Origin: Streptomyces macrolidinus
GTDB lineage: Bacteria; Actinomycetota; Actinomycetes; Streptomycetales; Streptomycetaceae
DNA: 64,000 nt
Direction: 5' to 3'
NCBI RefSeq assembly: GCF_023887685.1
Contig: NZ_JAMWMR010000005.1
Location: 276,321 to 340,320 of the forward strand
Shown: positions 1-8,394 of the stretch, one piece after another
Position numbering within the stretch: the first letter of the stretch is position 1
Layout of the letters: each line of letters starts with the position of its first letter
Made by a program: the position numbers and the translations under genes
The notes under the pieces: generated by a model
Databases searched by the model: none
Told to the model about the DNA's origin: nothing
What the model saw: only the letters and a program-made list of their open reading frames with translations

Positions 1-168
1 TTGCTGGGCGCACCGGCCGACGACCTGCTCATCGGCGACAAGGTGTGGTTCCGGCACGCCAAGGCGGGCGAGCTGTGCGAACGCTTCGACGCGCTGCACC
101 TGGTCGAGGGCGACACGGTCACGGCGACGGTGCCGACGTACCGCGGCGAGGGGCGGACCTTCCTCTGA
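1..168 (+). CDS. C-terminal fragment of an amino-acid deaminase/racemase-like protein
   Basis: The reading frame is open from the left edge to a TGA at 166-168 and encodes about 55 residues ending in YRGEGRTFL. The fragment reads VWFRHAKAGELCERF followed by HLVEGD, which resembles the metal-binding C-terminus of D-serine-dehydratase/alanine-racemase-fold enzymes (an H...C pattern in the closing beta domain). Streptomyces 'amino acid deaminase/aldolase' proteins end this way, as I recall. The PLP-binding N-terminal barrel lies outside the window, so substrate cannot be told. The family assignment is inference from a short C-terminus. Confidence 0.6.
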   Translation: MLGAPADDLLIGDKVWFRHAKAGELCERFDALHLVEGDTVTATVPTYRGEGRTFL

Positions 169-216
169 CCGAGCCTCTCACCGGGCCTTGGACCGAGCGG
201 TCACTGCTCCGGACGG

Positions 217-1128
217 TCACTGCCCGGTGCCGATGCTGCTGCCCACGCCCCCGCCCGTCCCCGAGCCGTCGACCGAGCGGATCCCCTGGGTGATCCGGTC
301 CATGTCGGCGAGCGGCGGCCCGTCGGGACCGGCCTGGAAGACGAAGCGGACGAGCACGGGCGCCTGCGAGCCCGTACTGGACGGGAAGGCCATCGACTCG
401 ACGTAACCCCCGGACCCCTTCGTGGTGTTGACACGCCAGCGCACGAAGTACCCGGCGCGGCCCGCGACCGCGACCTGCCCGGACTTCACCACCTGGTGGG
501 AGGTGATGTCGCCGTAGGGCCGCGCGCCCAACCCGTTGGGGCCGTACGCCACGTCCGCCGCCTCCTTGATGTCGTCCTTGACGAGGTTCTCCAGGGACGT
601 GCCGGTGGCGCCCGTACGCGAGTACACCAGGCCGTGGTAGCAGAGACCGGGGTCGCCGGGGCAGTCGAACCTCTCCGGGTCCGTGGTCAGCACGGTGGTG
701 TCGTCCAGGGGTTCGTCGGGGAGGCCCCAGCCCTTGAGCACGGGGTAGGTGACACCGTTGAGTTGGTCCACGACGACATGCGGATCCCCGCTGCCGGAGG
801 GGGACGGGGACGGCGAGTCCGTGGTGTCGGTGGGGGTCGGCGGCGTGGGCGTGGGCGAGGACGCGGCATGCGCGTCATCTCCTCCGCCGCGCCCGAGGAC
901 GACCGCGCCGACGACGACGCCCGCGACCAGGACGACACCGGCCGTGGCGAGCGCGATCACCTTCGTACGCCGGGAGTTGCCGCTCCCGGGGGGCGGCGGG
1001 GAGGCCAAGGGCTGCTCGGGTATCCGGGGCTGGCGTCGGTGGTCACTCCACGCCGCTCCGTCCCACCAGCGTTCGGTGAGCGGGTAGGAGGGGTCGCGGT
1101 ACCAGCCGGGTGGGGGCGCACTGCTCAC
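217..1128 (-). CDS. DUF2510 membrane-anchored protein
   Basis: 303 residues from a GTG start. The open frame extends further upstream, but the DUF2510 motif (GWYRDPSYPLTERWWDG) begins right after this GTG, and the longer version would approach the LysR gene. Order: DUF2510 (about 6-30), a Pro-rich stretch, one membrane helix (about 55-78, VIALATAGVVLVAGVVVGAV), a Ser/Thr/Pro linker, and an extracytoplasmic domain of about 190 residues with two cysteines (FDCPGDPGLC). DUF2510 is a cytoplasmic module common at the N-terminus of actinobacterial membrane proteins. The outer domain has no function I recognise. The next gene upstream on the strand is the LysR regulator, but the 116-bp gap argues against tight coupling. 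Confidence 0.8.
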   Translation of the reverse strand: MSSAPPPGWYRDPSYPLTERWWDGAAWSDHRRQPRIPEQPLASPPPPGSGNSRRTKVIALATAGVVLVAGVVVGAVVLGRGGGDDAHAASSPTPTPPTPTDTTDSPSPSPSGSGDPHVVVDQLNGVTYPVLKGWGLPDEPLDDTTVLTTDPERFDCPGDPGLCYHGLVYSRTGATGTSLENLVKDDIKEAADVAYGPNGLGARPYGDITSHQVVKSGQVAVAGRAGYFVRWRVNTTKGSGGYVESMAFPSSTGSQAPVLVRFVFQAGPDGPPLADMDRITQGIRSVDGSGTGGGVGSSIGTGQ

Positions 1129-1157
1129 TCTGATCACTCTATGCGCTGCCGGGCGGG

Positions 1158-1230
1158 GTCCACCATCTCCCGGGCCACTGGGGGCGATTCGCCTGCACGG
1201 TCCACCATCTCGCCGGTCACCGGGGGCAGT
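1158..1230. repeat. Imperfect 42-bp-period direct repeat
   Basis: GTCCACCATCTC followed by a CCGG/CAC/GGGGGC pattern and TTCG occurs at 1158 and again at 1200. It lies in the gap between the LysR stop and the DUF2510 start. No hairpin potential is obvious. Confidence 0.6.
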
Positions 1231-1244
1231 TCGTACGCCCGGCA

Positions 1245-2198
1245 CTACCCCCTGGTCAGCCCGAGCAGGTCGCGGCCCGGCCCCGTCGGACGGTGGCCCG
1301 TGCGCCACACCGCGCGCAGGGTCCGGTCCAGGCGTACGCCCGCGACGGGGATGCTCACCAGGCGGCGGGCCGACAACTCCTCCCCGACGGCGAGTTCGCT
1401 CAGCGCGGCCGGGCCCGCGCCGCTGACCGCCGAGGACTTGACCGCCGTGGTCGAGGACAGTTCGAGCAGGGGGCGGGCCAGACCGCCGAGGGCCGTGTCC
1501 AGGACCTGGCGGGTGCCCGAGCCCTCCTCGCGCAGGATCAGCGGGGTCGACGCCAACTCCTCGGCCGACAGCGGGGTACGGCGGCGCGCCCAGGGGTGCC
1601 CCGGCGCGGTCACCACGACCAGCCGGTCATGGCCGACGACGGCCGAGTCGAAGCCCGGCGGCACGGTCAGCCCCTCCACGAACCCGAGGTCCGCCTCACC
1701 GGCGAGCAGCCGCTCGGCGACCGTCGCCGAGTTCCCCGCCAGCAGCGACACCGCCGTATCGGGCCGCTCGGCGCGCAGCGCCATCAGCCAGCCCGGCAGC
1801 AGATACTCGGCGATCGTCATGCTCGCGGCCACCCGCAGCCGGGAGTCCCGTCGCCCCCGGAGCGCCTGCGCCCCCGCGTCGAACGCCTCCGCCGCCTCCA
1901 CGATCCGCCGCGCCCAGTCGGTGACCAGTGCCCCCGCGTCGGTCAGCCGCGAACCCCGTGGCGAGCGCTCCACCAGTGCCACGCCGAGCTGCCGCTCCAT
2001 GGACCGGATCCGGCTGCTCACCGCGGGCTGGGTGATCCCCAGCTCCCGCGCGGCCCGCCCGAAGCTGCCGAGCCGCGCCACGGCCAGCAGCAGTTCCAGC
2101 GCGCCCAGGTCCGGGACCCGGTGCGCCAGACCGGCCATCGGCGGCCCGCCGTCACCACCACCGGCCACCGGCGGCCTGCCGTCACCACCCTCGCTCAT
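1245..2198 (-). CDS. LysR-family transcriptional regulator
   Basis: 317 residues from an ATG start. A winged HTH occupies about 28-88 (LGSFGRAARELGITQPAVSS, then MERQLGVALVERSPRGSRLT). It is followed by a periplasmic-binding-like effector domain to the end. It is divergently transcribed from the TDT transporter at 2269, the usual layout for a LysR protein and its target. The first 22 residues are Gly/Pro-rich (GGDGRPPVAGGGDGGPPMAG), arising from a 30-bp tandem duplication, and lie outside the conserved fold. The true start could therefore be an internal ATG or GTG near AGLAHRVPDLGALELL. The effector is unknown. Confidence 0.9.
   Translation of the reverse strand: MSEGGDGRPPVAGGGDGGPPMAGLAHRVPDLGALELLLAVARLGSFGRAARELGITQPAVSSRIRSMERQLGVALVERSPRGSRLTDAGALVTDWARRIVEAAEAFDAGAQALRGRRDSRLRVAASMTIAEYLLPGWLMALRAERPDTAVSLLAGNSATVAERLLAGEADLGFVEGLTVPPGFDSAVVGHDRLVVVTAPGHPWARRRTPLSAEELASTPLILREEGSGTRQVLDTALGGLARPLLELSSTTAVKSSAVSGAGPAALSELAVGEELSARRLVSIPVAGVRLDRTLRAVWRTGHRPTGPGRDLLGLTRG
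2131..2190. repeat. 30-bp tandem duplication inside the 5' end of the LysR gene
   Basis: Two adjacent 30-bp units (2131-2160 and 2161-2190) differ at three positions. They encode the duplicated GGDGxPPxAG segment in front of the DNA-binding domain. Confidence 0.8.
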
Positions 2199-2202
2199 AA
2201 GC

Positions 2203-2236
2203 CCAGGTTATGCCCTCATAGAGCCATACCCTCTGG
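2203..2236. promoter_or_regulatory. Candidate LysR operator between divergent LysR and TDT genes
   Basis: The 70-bp divergent gap contains an inverted repeat: CCAGGTTATG at 2203-2212 faces CATACCCTCTGG at 2225-2236 (GGTtATG/CATACC core). LysR proteins bind dyads of this size between divergent promoters. This is read by eye only, with no binding evidence. Confidence 0.4.
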
Positions 2237-2268
2237 TGAGGAACCCGGCCCGACGTGAGCGTGTCCGT

Positions 2269-3390
2269 ATGGTCGCCACAGTCGAGCCCCTCGCCCCGCC
2301 CGCCCGCCGTCCACGCGCCGCCGCCGTACGGCATCTCGGACCGAACTGGTACGCCGCCGTGATGGGCACCGCGATCGTGGCCACGGCCGGTGTCAATCTC
2401 CCCGGCGCCGCGCATCTGCCCGGCCTGCGGACGGCCGCCGCGGCCGTCTGGGCGCTGTCCGCGGCGCTGCTCGTCACGCTGCTCACCGCCCGGACCCTGC
2501 ACTGGGTCCACCATCGCGACCAGGCCCGCGCTCATCTCCTCGATCCCGCGACGGCCCCGTTCTACGGCTGTCCGGCCATGGCCCTGCTGGCCGTCGGCGG
2601 CGGCACCATGGCGGTCGGCCGGGACTGGATCGGTGCGGGCCCGGCCGTCGCCGTGGACACCGTGCTGTTCACAGCCGGTACGGCGCTGGGTCTCGTCGCC
2701 GCCGTCGCCGTCCCGTATCTGATGGTCGCCCGGCACCGCATCGAGCCGGACCAGGCCTCCCCCGTGTGGCTGCTGCCGCTGGTCGCCCCCATGGTCTCCG
2801 CGGCCCTGGGCCCGCTGCTGGTGCCGCATCTGCCCGCCGGTCAGCCCCGGCAGACCCTGCTGCTCGCGTGCCTCGCGATGTTCGGCCTGAGCCTGCTGGC
2901 CACGCTGGTGACGCTGCCGCTGGTCCTCGGGCGGCTGATCACCGCAGGCCCGCTGCCGCTCGCGCTGACCCCGACCCTGTTCCTGGTCCTCGGCCCGCTC
3001 GGCCAGTCCACCACCGCCGTCGGCGCGATCGCGACCGCCGCCCCGGATGTCGTACCGGCCCCCTATGCCGGTGGCCTCGGCGTCCTCGCCCTCCTCTACG
3101 GCGTCCCCGTGACGGGCTTCGCCCTGCTGTGGCTGGGCCTGGCCGTCGCGCTGGTGGTACGCGCCCGGCGGCAGGGCATGGGGTTCGCGATGACCTGGTG
3201 GGCGTTCACGTTCCCGGTCGGCACCTGTGTGACCGGCGCGGAGACACTGGCCCGGCGCACCGGGCTCGCCGCCTTCGACGCACTCGCCGTCGGCCTGTAT
3301 CTGCTGCTCCTCACCGCCTGGGCCGTCGCCGCGGTCCACACCGGCCGGGGCGTCGTCGGAGGCAAGCTCCTTGCGGCACCTCGCCACTGA
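2269..3390 (+). CDS. TDT/TehA-family transporter
   Basis: 373 residues. The open frame reaches far upstream, but coding that looks genuine starts at ATG 2269; GTG 2236 is an in-frame alternative. The protein is almost wholly hydrophobic, with about ten helices, starting after HLGPNWYAAVMGTAIVAT, a hallmark of the TDT (tellurite-resistance/dicarboxylate transporter, SLAC1 fold) family. These proteins move anions such as sulfite, malate or chloride across the cytoplasmic membrane. The conserved WWAFTFPVG segment near the C-terminus supports the family. The divergent LysR gene is the likely regulator. Substrate is not decidable; sulfite or a dicarboxylate are the usual options. Confidence 0.85.
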   Translation: MVATVEPLAPPARRPRAAAVRHLGPNWYAAVMGTAIVATAGVNLPGAAHLPGLRTAAAAVWALSAALLVTLLTARTLHWVHHRDQARAHLLDPATAPFYGCPAMALLAVGGGTMAVGRDWIGAGPAVAVDTVLFTAGTALGLVAAVAVPYLMVARHRIEPDQASPVWLLPLVAPMVSAALGPLLVPHLPAGQPRQTLLLACLAMFGLSLLATLVTLPLVLGRLITAGPLPLALTPTLFLVLGPLGQSTTAVGAIATAAPDVVPAPYAGGLGVLALLYGVPVTGFALLWLGLAVALVVRARRQGMGFAMTWWAFTFPVGTCVTGAETLARRTGLAAFDALAVGLYLLLLTAWAVAAVHTGRGVVGGKLLAAPRH

Positions 3391-3509
3391 CGTACGCGGA
3401 CGCTGACGTACGTGGGACACGCGCACGGATACGGACACCGGCGCGGGCAGACACGCACGCGGACACTTCGTCACCGCTCCCCCGATCGGGTCAGCGGCGG
3501 CCCATCGGC

Positions 3510-4085
3510 TCAGCGGCGGCGCGGGCGGTCCTCGATCGCCTCGATATGGTCGGCGACCGCGACCACGATCACGCGGGTGTCCGGCACGGTCGCCCGCCAG
3601 CGATGCCGCACTCCCCCGCTGAGATACAGCGTGTCGCCGCGCCCCAGCCGATGCGCGCGGCCCTCCGCCTCGACCTCGACGGCGCCGTCGACGACGTACA
3701 TCAACTCGTCGTTGCGGTGCTGGAATTCGCGTCGCTCGTCATGATCCCCGATGAACTCCATCGCGTGCAGTTGATGGTGTCCGCGCACCAGCGGGCGCAG
3801 CCGCGCCTGTCCCGGCTCGAGCGCCTCGTCGTCGGCGCGCAGGACGTCCACACTGCACGCCGGGTCGGCCGCGGCGAGCAGGTCGGGGGCGGTGGTGTCG
3901 AGGGCGTCGGCGATCCGCTCCAGGGAGGGCTTGCTGGGGCGCGCCCGCTCGTTCTCGACCTGACTCAGGAAGGGGACCGACAGTCCGCTGCGCTCGGACA
4001 CGACGGCGAGGGTGAGCTCCAGTGCCCGGCGGCGGCGCCGGATGGCCGCGCCGACCCGAAGGGGCTGTTCCTTGTGGTCGCCCAT
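3510..4085 (-). CDS. XRE-family regulator with C-terminal cupin
   Basis: 191 residues starting at MGDHKEQPLRVG; an upstream in-frame start at 4118 would add 11 non-conserved residues. An HTH_3 domain spans about 11-66 (AAIRRRRRALELTLAVVSER, then LSVPFLSQVENERARPS). A small cupin barrel spans about 115-180 (HRNDELMYVVDGAVEVEAEG, then GDTLYLSGGVRHRW). This architecture is typical of regulators sensing a small metabolite. It lies downstream of, and on the same strand as, the betaine transporter but is separated by 426 bp, so it is probably a separate unit. It converges on the TDT gene. Confidence 0.88.
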   Translation of the reverse strand: MGDHKEQPLRVGAAIRRRRRALELTLAVVSERSGLSVPFLSQVENERARPSKPSLERIADALDTTAPDLLAAADPACSVDVLRADDEALEPGQARLRPLVRGHHQLHAMEFIGDHDERREFQHRNDELMYVVDGAVEVEAEGRAHRLGRGDTLYLSGGVRHRWRATVPDTRVIVVAVADHIEAIEDRPRRR

Positions 4086-4511
4086 CGCTCCCGCTCCCTC
4101 CCACCCTCGTCGGTCCAAGGTGCGCTCTCTGCACCCTACGCATGTTCGGCAAACCGTTTCATGCGCCCGTCACATCACCGCCCCGTATCAGAGTGGCGAA
4201 GGTCACAGTTCGCGCCACCGGACAGGCAGCCCCACCACCTCTTGAGCGCCGCCCCTGTCGCCGACGAAAGGGCTGGTCAGCACTGCCGTGTGACCTGTGG
4301 GGCATGCTCTCGCGGCAGCGCGCGGCGGCAGGCCCCGCGGGGCCTCCCGTCGGCGTCCCGGTACCCAGGAGCGGGGGCGGGCACACCTCCGGAGCAGCGC
4401 ACCCTGCCGACGACCAGCACCGAACAAGCATTCGGTACCGGCGGCGGCAGGGTGCGTGGAAGAGGGCGGACGGGGTTGACCGGATCCGTCCTGTGACCAG
4501 CGGCGCGGTGG
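4086..4511. other. 426-bp intergenic region between XRE-cupin and betaine transporter genes
   Basis: No convincing gene is present; frames here have poor codon bias. It must hold the promoter of the XRE-cupin gene. One small inverted repeat, ACCGAA-6-TTCGGT (4419-4436), could be an operator. A weak GGACGG/CCGTCC hairpin (4468-4491) sits just after the transporter stop. Confidence 0.5.
4468..4491 (-). terminator. Weak candidate terminator of the betaine transporter operon
   Basis: A GGACGG/CCGTCC 6-bp stem with a 12-nt loop lies 20 bp past the permease/binding-protein stop. It is short compared with the other hairpins in this window. Confidence 0.25.
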
Positions 4512-7124
4512 CTACTGCGGAGTCATCCGCTCCACCATGTCCGGGTGCTCCTCCAGCCAGGCGGCCACGGCGTCCTTCTCATGGCCGTGCCCCCGCTTCT
4601 TGATCTCGGCCTCCAGGCTGCCGAGCTCCTTCTCGCTCATCGTGAAGTTCTTGATCCACTCGGTGAGCTGCGGGTACCGCTTCGGGAAGGCGCTGCTGGA
4701 GATGGTGCGGATCGTGTTGCCCTCGCCGAAGAGCTTCTTGTCGTCCTTCAGCTTGGTGAGCTGGTACTCGCTGTAGGCCCAGTGCGGCGACCACAGCACG
4801 ACGGCGACGGGCTTCTTCTTGGCGTAGGCGCGCTTCAGCTCGGCCAGCATCGCGGGCGTGGAGCCGTCGACGACCTTGTACTCCTTGTCCAGGCCGTAGC
4901 CGGGCAGGACCTTGTCCTTGAGCAGGGTCATCTCCCCGGTGCCCGGCTCGATACCGATGATCCGGCCGCCGAAGGTCTTCGCCTTGCCCTTGAGGTCCTC
5001 CAGGGACTTGACGTCCTTCACGTACGAGGGGACCGCGACCTCCAGCGAGGTCGGCTGGTACCAGGTGCCCAGGTCCTTGAGGTGAGCCTTGCTCTTGTCC
5101 CAGTAGTTCTTCTGCGCGTACGGCAGCCACGCGTCGAAGTTGAGGTCGAGGTCACCACCGGCCAGGCCCGTGTAGACGGGGCCGACGTCCATCTGCTTCA
5201 GGTTCAGCTTGTAGCCGCGCCGCTCCAGGACGTTCTTCCACAGATAGGTGACGGCCACGTCCTCGTCCCAGGGGAACCAGGCGACGTTCACCGGACGCTT
5301 GGCCTCGGCCGGAGTGGCGGCGGTCTGCTGGACCGGGGCGAGCTTGTCGACGAGGCCGGGGTTCTTGGCCAGCCAGACGCGCACGGCCTCCTGCTGCTTG
5401 CCCTTACCGGCCTTGTTGATCTCGGCCTCCAGGCTGGTGAGCTGCTTCTCCTCCAGCCGGAAGTCCTTCAGCCACGTGCCGACCACGGGGTTGTCCTTGG
5501 CGAACCCCTTGCGGGAGAGGGTGTGCACGCCGTCGCCCTTGCCCCAGGCGCCCTTGGGGTCCTTGAGCTTCTTCAGGTCGAAGTCGTTGTACGCCCAGTG
5601 CGGCGACCAGAGCGTCACGACGACGGGCTTCTTCTTGGCGTAGGCGCGCTTCAGCTCGGCCAGCATCGCGGGCGTGGAGCTGTCGACGACCTTGTACTCC
5701 TTGTCCAGGCCGTACTCCTTGAGGACCTTGCTCTTGAGCAGGGCCATCTCACCGGCGCTGGACTCGATGCCGGTGATCTTCCCGCCGAACAGGTCGGCCT
5801 TGCCCTTGAGGTCCTCCAGCGAGTCGATGCCCTTCATGTACGAGGGCACGCTCAGCTCCAGCGACGTCGGGCCGTACCAGGAACCCAGGTCGTCGAGCTG
5901 ATTGCCGTACTTCTTCCAGTACTGCTCGTGGGTGACGGGCAGCCAGGAGTCCGTCTCGAAGTCGATGTCGCCCCGGGCGAGCGAGGTGTAGAGCGCCCCG
6001 GCGTCGAGCTGCTTGGCGTCGACCTTGTATCCGCGCTGCTCCAGGATCTCCTTCCACAGGAAGGTGGAGGCGACGCCCTCGTCCCACGGGATGTAGCCGA
6101 TGCTGATGCGCTTGCCCTGGCCGACGTTGTTCGCGTCGTCAGCGGTGGCGGTCGTGGCGCCGCCGCCGAAGACACCCATGCCGCCCGCGACGAGCGCGAG
6201 CACGACGACACCGATCACGGCCACGGCGGGCCGGGGACGGTAGGACCAGATCTTCAGGCCCTGCGCGGCGCGCAGCCGGGCTGCGGCGCGACGGCCGAGC
6301 GGGGAGACCTGGGTGCCGAGGGCGCTGGTCATCCGGTCCAGGTAGATCGCCAGGATGACGATGGCGATACCGGCTTCGGAGCCGAGGCCCACATCGAGCT
6401 GGCCGATGGCCTCGTTGACGTCGCCGCCGAGGCCGCCGGTGCCCACCATGCCCGCGATCGCGGCCATGGACAGACCCAGCATGATGACCTGGTTGACACC
6501 GGCCATGACGGTGGGCAGGGCGAGCGGGAGCTGGACGCGCAGCAGCGTGTTGCGCGGGGTGGTGCCGAACGCCTCGGCGGCCTCGACGAGTTCCTTGTCG
6601 ACCTGGCGGATGCCCAGCTCGGTCATGCGGACGCCGGGCGCGAGGGCGAAGATCAGGGTGGCCACGATGCCCGCGGGGGCGCCGGTGCCGAAGAACAGGA
6701 TCGCCGGGATGAGGTAGATCATCGCGGGCAGCGTCTGCATGAAGTCGAGGACCGGCCGGACCACTCCGCTCACGCGGCTGGAGCGCGCCGCCCAGATGCC
6801 CACGGGCACGGAGATGACCAGCGCGATGATCGTCGCCACCAGGACGAGCGAGAGGGTGACCATCGCGTTCTCCCACAGACCGAGGGAGTCGATGAACGCG
6901 AAGCCCAGGAAGGCGAGGACACCGGCGGACGTGCCGCGCAGCCAGAACGCGATCACCGCGAAGATGCCAGCGAGCAGCAGCGGCTGCGGGGCCTGCAGCA
7001 CGGTGTCGATGCCGTCGTAGGTGCCCTGGAAGACGGTCTTGCAGAGGTCGAACAGCCAGGCCATGTGGTTGGTCAGCCAGTCGACCGCGGAGTTGATCCA
7101 GTCACCGAACGGAACTCTAGGCAT
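4512..7124 (-). CDS. Glycine-betaine/proline ABC permease fused to two substrate-binding domains
   Basis: 870 residues. About 1-300 is a ProW/OpuAB-like permease (roughly six helices; EAA-loop-like segment RQVDKELVEAAEAFGTTPRN). A further helix (about 310-330) connects to two tandem OpuAC-type binding domains, about 345-590 and 615-870. Each starts with a parallel motif (GYIPWDEGVASTFLWKEILE versus AWFPWDEDVAVTYLWKNVLE) and carries the WSPHWAY ligand-site segment. One chain thus supplies channel and two extracellular traps, presumably for betaine or another quaternary amine in osmoprotection. The start overlaps the stop of the ATPase gene by 8 bp (ATGCCTAG), so the two are translationally coupled. 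Confidence 0.92.
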   Translation of the reverse strand: MPRVPFGDWINSAVDWLTNHMAWLFDLCKTVFQGTYDGIDTVLQAPQPLLLAGIFAVIAFWLRGTSAGVLAFLGFAFIDSLGLWENAMVTLSLVLVATIIALVISVPVGIWAARSSRVSGVVRPVLDFMQTLPAMIYLIPAILFFGTGAPAGIVATLIFALAPGVRMTELGIRQVDKELVEAAEAFGTTPRNTLLRVQLPLALPTVMAGVNQVIMLGLSMAAIAGMVGTGGLGGDVNEAIGQLDVGLGSEAGIAIVILAIYLDRMTSALGTQVSPLGRRAAARLRAAQGLKIWSYRPRPAVAVIGVVVLALVAGGMGVFGGGATTATADDANNVGQGKRISIGYIPWDEGVASTFLWKEILEQRGYKVDAKQLDAGALYTSLARGDIDFETDSWLPVTHEQYWKKYGNQLDDLGSWYGPTSLELSVPSYMKGIDSLEDLKGKADLFGGKITGIESSAGEMALLKSKVLKEYGLDKEYKVVDSSTPAMLAELKRAYAKKKPVVVTLWSPHWAYNDFDLKKLKDPKGAWGKGDGVHTLSRKGFAKDNPVVGTWLKDFRLEEKQLTSLEAEINKAGKGKQQEAVRVWLAKNPGLVDKLAPVQQTAATPAEAKRPVNVAWFPWDEDVAVTYLWKNVLERRGYKLNLKQMDVGPVYTGLAGGDLDLNFDAWLPYAQKNYWDKSKAHLKDLGTWYQPTSLEVAVPSYVKDVKSLEDLKGKAKTFGGRIIGIEPGTGEMTLLKDKVLPGYGLDKEYKVVDGSTPAMLAELKRAYAKKKPVAVVLWSPHWAYSEYQLTKLKDDKKLFGEGNTIRTISSSAFPKRYPQLTEWIKNFTMSEKELGSLEAEIKKRGHGHEKDAVAAWLEEHPDMVERMTPQ
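4805..4898. repeat. 94-bp near-identical direct repeat, copy 1
   Basis: This stretch matches 5621-5714 with one mismatch. Both copies encode the same segment of the two tandem binding domains (the region ending AELKRAYAKKKPV). Confidence 0.9.
5621..5714. repeat. 94-bp near-identical direct repeat, copy 2
   Basis: Partner of 4805-4898. The single difference changes Gly to Ser in the encoded VVDxSTPAML segment. Confidence 0.9.
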
Positions 7125-8196
7125 GGGCGATCACCTGCCCGTCGCGCGGGGCGTCGCAGGGGACGGCATCGCTGGCCCCGTCGGCGAGGAAGTCGAGGAC
7201 GCGCTGGCGGGGTACGACGCCCACCAGTTCGCGCTGCTCGTCGAGGACGGCCACCGGGTGCGTGAGGCGGGCGCTGAGCGCGCACAGCTCCACGAACGGC
7301 GTGCCGGGCGTCGCGGTCTCACAGCCGCAGTCCGCCTCGTCGCCGCGCACGGCGGTGTCCATGACGGCGCCCGCGGTCAGCACGCGCGAGCGGTCGACGT
7401 CCTGGGTGAAGGAGGCCACGTAGTCGTCGGCGGGGCGCATCAGGATGTCCTCGGCGCTGCCGATCTGCACGATGCGGCCGTCGCGCATCACCGCGATGCT
7501 GTCGCCAAGACGCATGGCCTCGTTGAGGTCGTGCGTGATGAACACGATCGTCTTCTTCAGGGTCTTCTGGAGCTCCAGAAGCTGGTCCTGCATATCGCGG
7601 CGGATCAGCGGGTCCAGCGCGCTGAAGGACTCGTCCATCAGCAGCAGGTCGGCGTCCGTGGCCAGCGCCCGCGCGAGGCCCACGCGCTGCTGCATACCGC
7701 CGGACAGCTCGTCGGGCCAGGACTTCTCCCACCCGGCCAGGCCGCACAGGGCGAGCGCCTCGTCGGCGCGCTTCTCGCGCTCGGCGCGGGGCACGCCCTG
7801 CACTTCCAGGCCGTAGGCGGCGTTCTCTCGAACGCTGCGGTGCGGGAAGAGAGCGAAGTGCTGGAAGACCATGCTGATCTTCCGGGACCGGACCGCGCGC
7901 AGATCGGCGGCGCCGAGTTCGGTGAGGTCCTGGCCGTCGAAGCGCACGTGCCCCGCGGTCGGCTCCAGCAGACCGTTGAGCATGCGCAACAGCGTCGACT
8001 TACCCGAGCCGGACAGGCCCATGACGACGAAGATCTGGCCTGGCTCCACCGTGAAGGACGCGTCGATCACGGCGGCGGTGGTGCCGTCAGCGCGCAGTTC
8101 CTCCCGGTCCGCTCCTTGCCGGAGCCGTTCCACCGCCTCGTTCTGTCGTCTGCCGAACACCTTGTACAGATGTTCGGCTTCAAGCCTGGATGACAC
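7117..8196 (-). CDS. Glycine-betaine ABC transporter ATP-binding protein (ProV/OpuAA-like)
   Basis: 359 residues from GTG 8196, chosen because GAGAGG lies just upstream and SSRLEAEHLYKVFG matches the usual ProV beginning. Walker A is GLSGSGKST, the signature is LSGGMQQR, Walker B is LLLMDESFSALD, and the switch histidine is in FITHDLNEAMR. The insertion between the first strand and Walker A is typical of ProV-type ATPases. A C-terminal CBS-like segment (HPVAVLDEQRELVGVVPRQR) may sense ionic strength, as in OpuA; a cysteine pair (DCGCE) in the linker is unusual. It energises uptake by the downstream fused permease. Confidence 0.92.
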   Translation of the reverse strand: MSSRLEAEHLYKVFGRRQNEAVERLRQGADREELRADGTTAAVIDASFTVEPGQIFVVMGLSGSGKSTLLRMLNGLLEPTAGHVRFDGQDLTELGAADLRAVRSRKISMVFQHFALFPHRSVRENAAYGLEVQGVPRAEREKRADEALALCGLAGWEKSWPDELSGGMQQRVGLARALATDADLLLMDESFSALDPLIRRDMQDQLLELQKTLKKTIVFITHDLNEAMRLGDSIAVMRDGRIVQIGSAEDILMRPADDYVASFTQDVDRSRVLTAGAVMDTAVRGDEADCGCETATPGTPFVELCALSARLTHPVAVLDEQRELVGVVPRQRVLDFLADGASDAVPCDAPRDGQVIAHA

Positions 8197-8321
8197 AGGT
8201 ACCTCTCGATCGGAAGCCTCCGAGCCGCTGCAAACGGTTGACATTGCAACTGGCATCACTTCGAGGCGCGCCTGCCCGGAGTCGGGCAGGGCAAACCTTC
8301 CGTGGCCCAGTTCACAGACAC

Positions 8322-8350
8322 TTCACGCAGGTCACAGGCTCGACTACGCT
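8322..8350 (+). promoter_or_regulatory. Candidate housekeeping promoter of the exonuclease gene
   Basis: TTCACG (8322-8327) and TACGCT (8345-8350) are separated by exactly 17 bp, close to the HrdB consensus. A start near 8357 would give a leader of about 38 nt before GTG 8395. Confidence 0.45.
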
Positions 8351-8394
8351 GCGCGGCCGATCCGCTGTCAGTGCCGTACGGCATGATGCGAAGC

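Noticed and set aside
496..2268. Long upstream extension of the TDT transporter frame
   Set aside because: It runs antisense through the DUF2510 and LysR genes; conserved transporter sequence begins only after 2269.
4545..7265. 906-codon open frame on the + strand opposite the betaine transporter
   Set aside because: Shadow of the fused permease/binding protein; composition is Leu/Gly/Asp-rich and motif-free.
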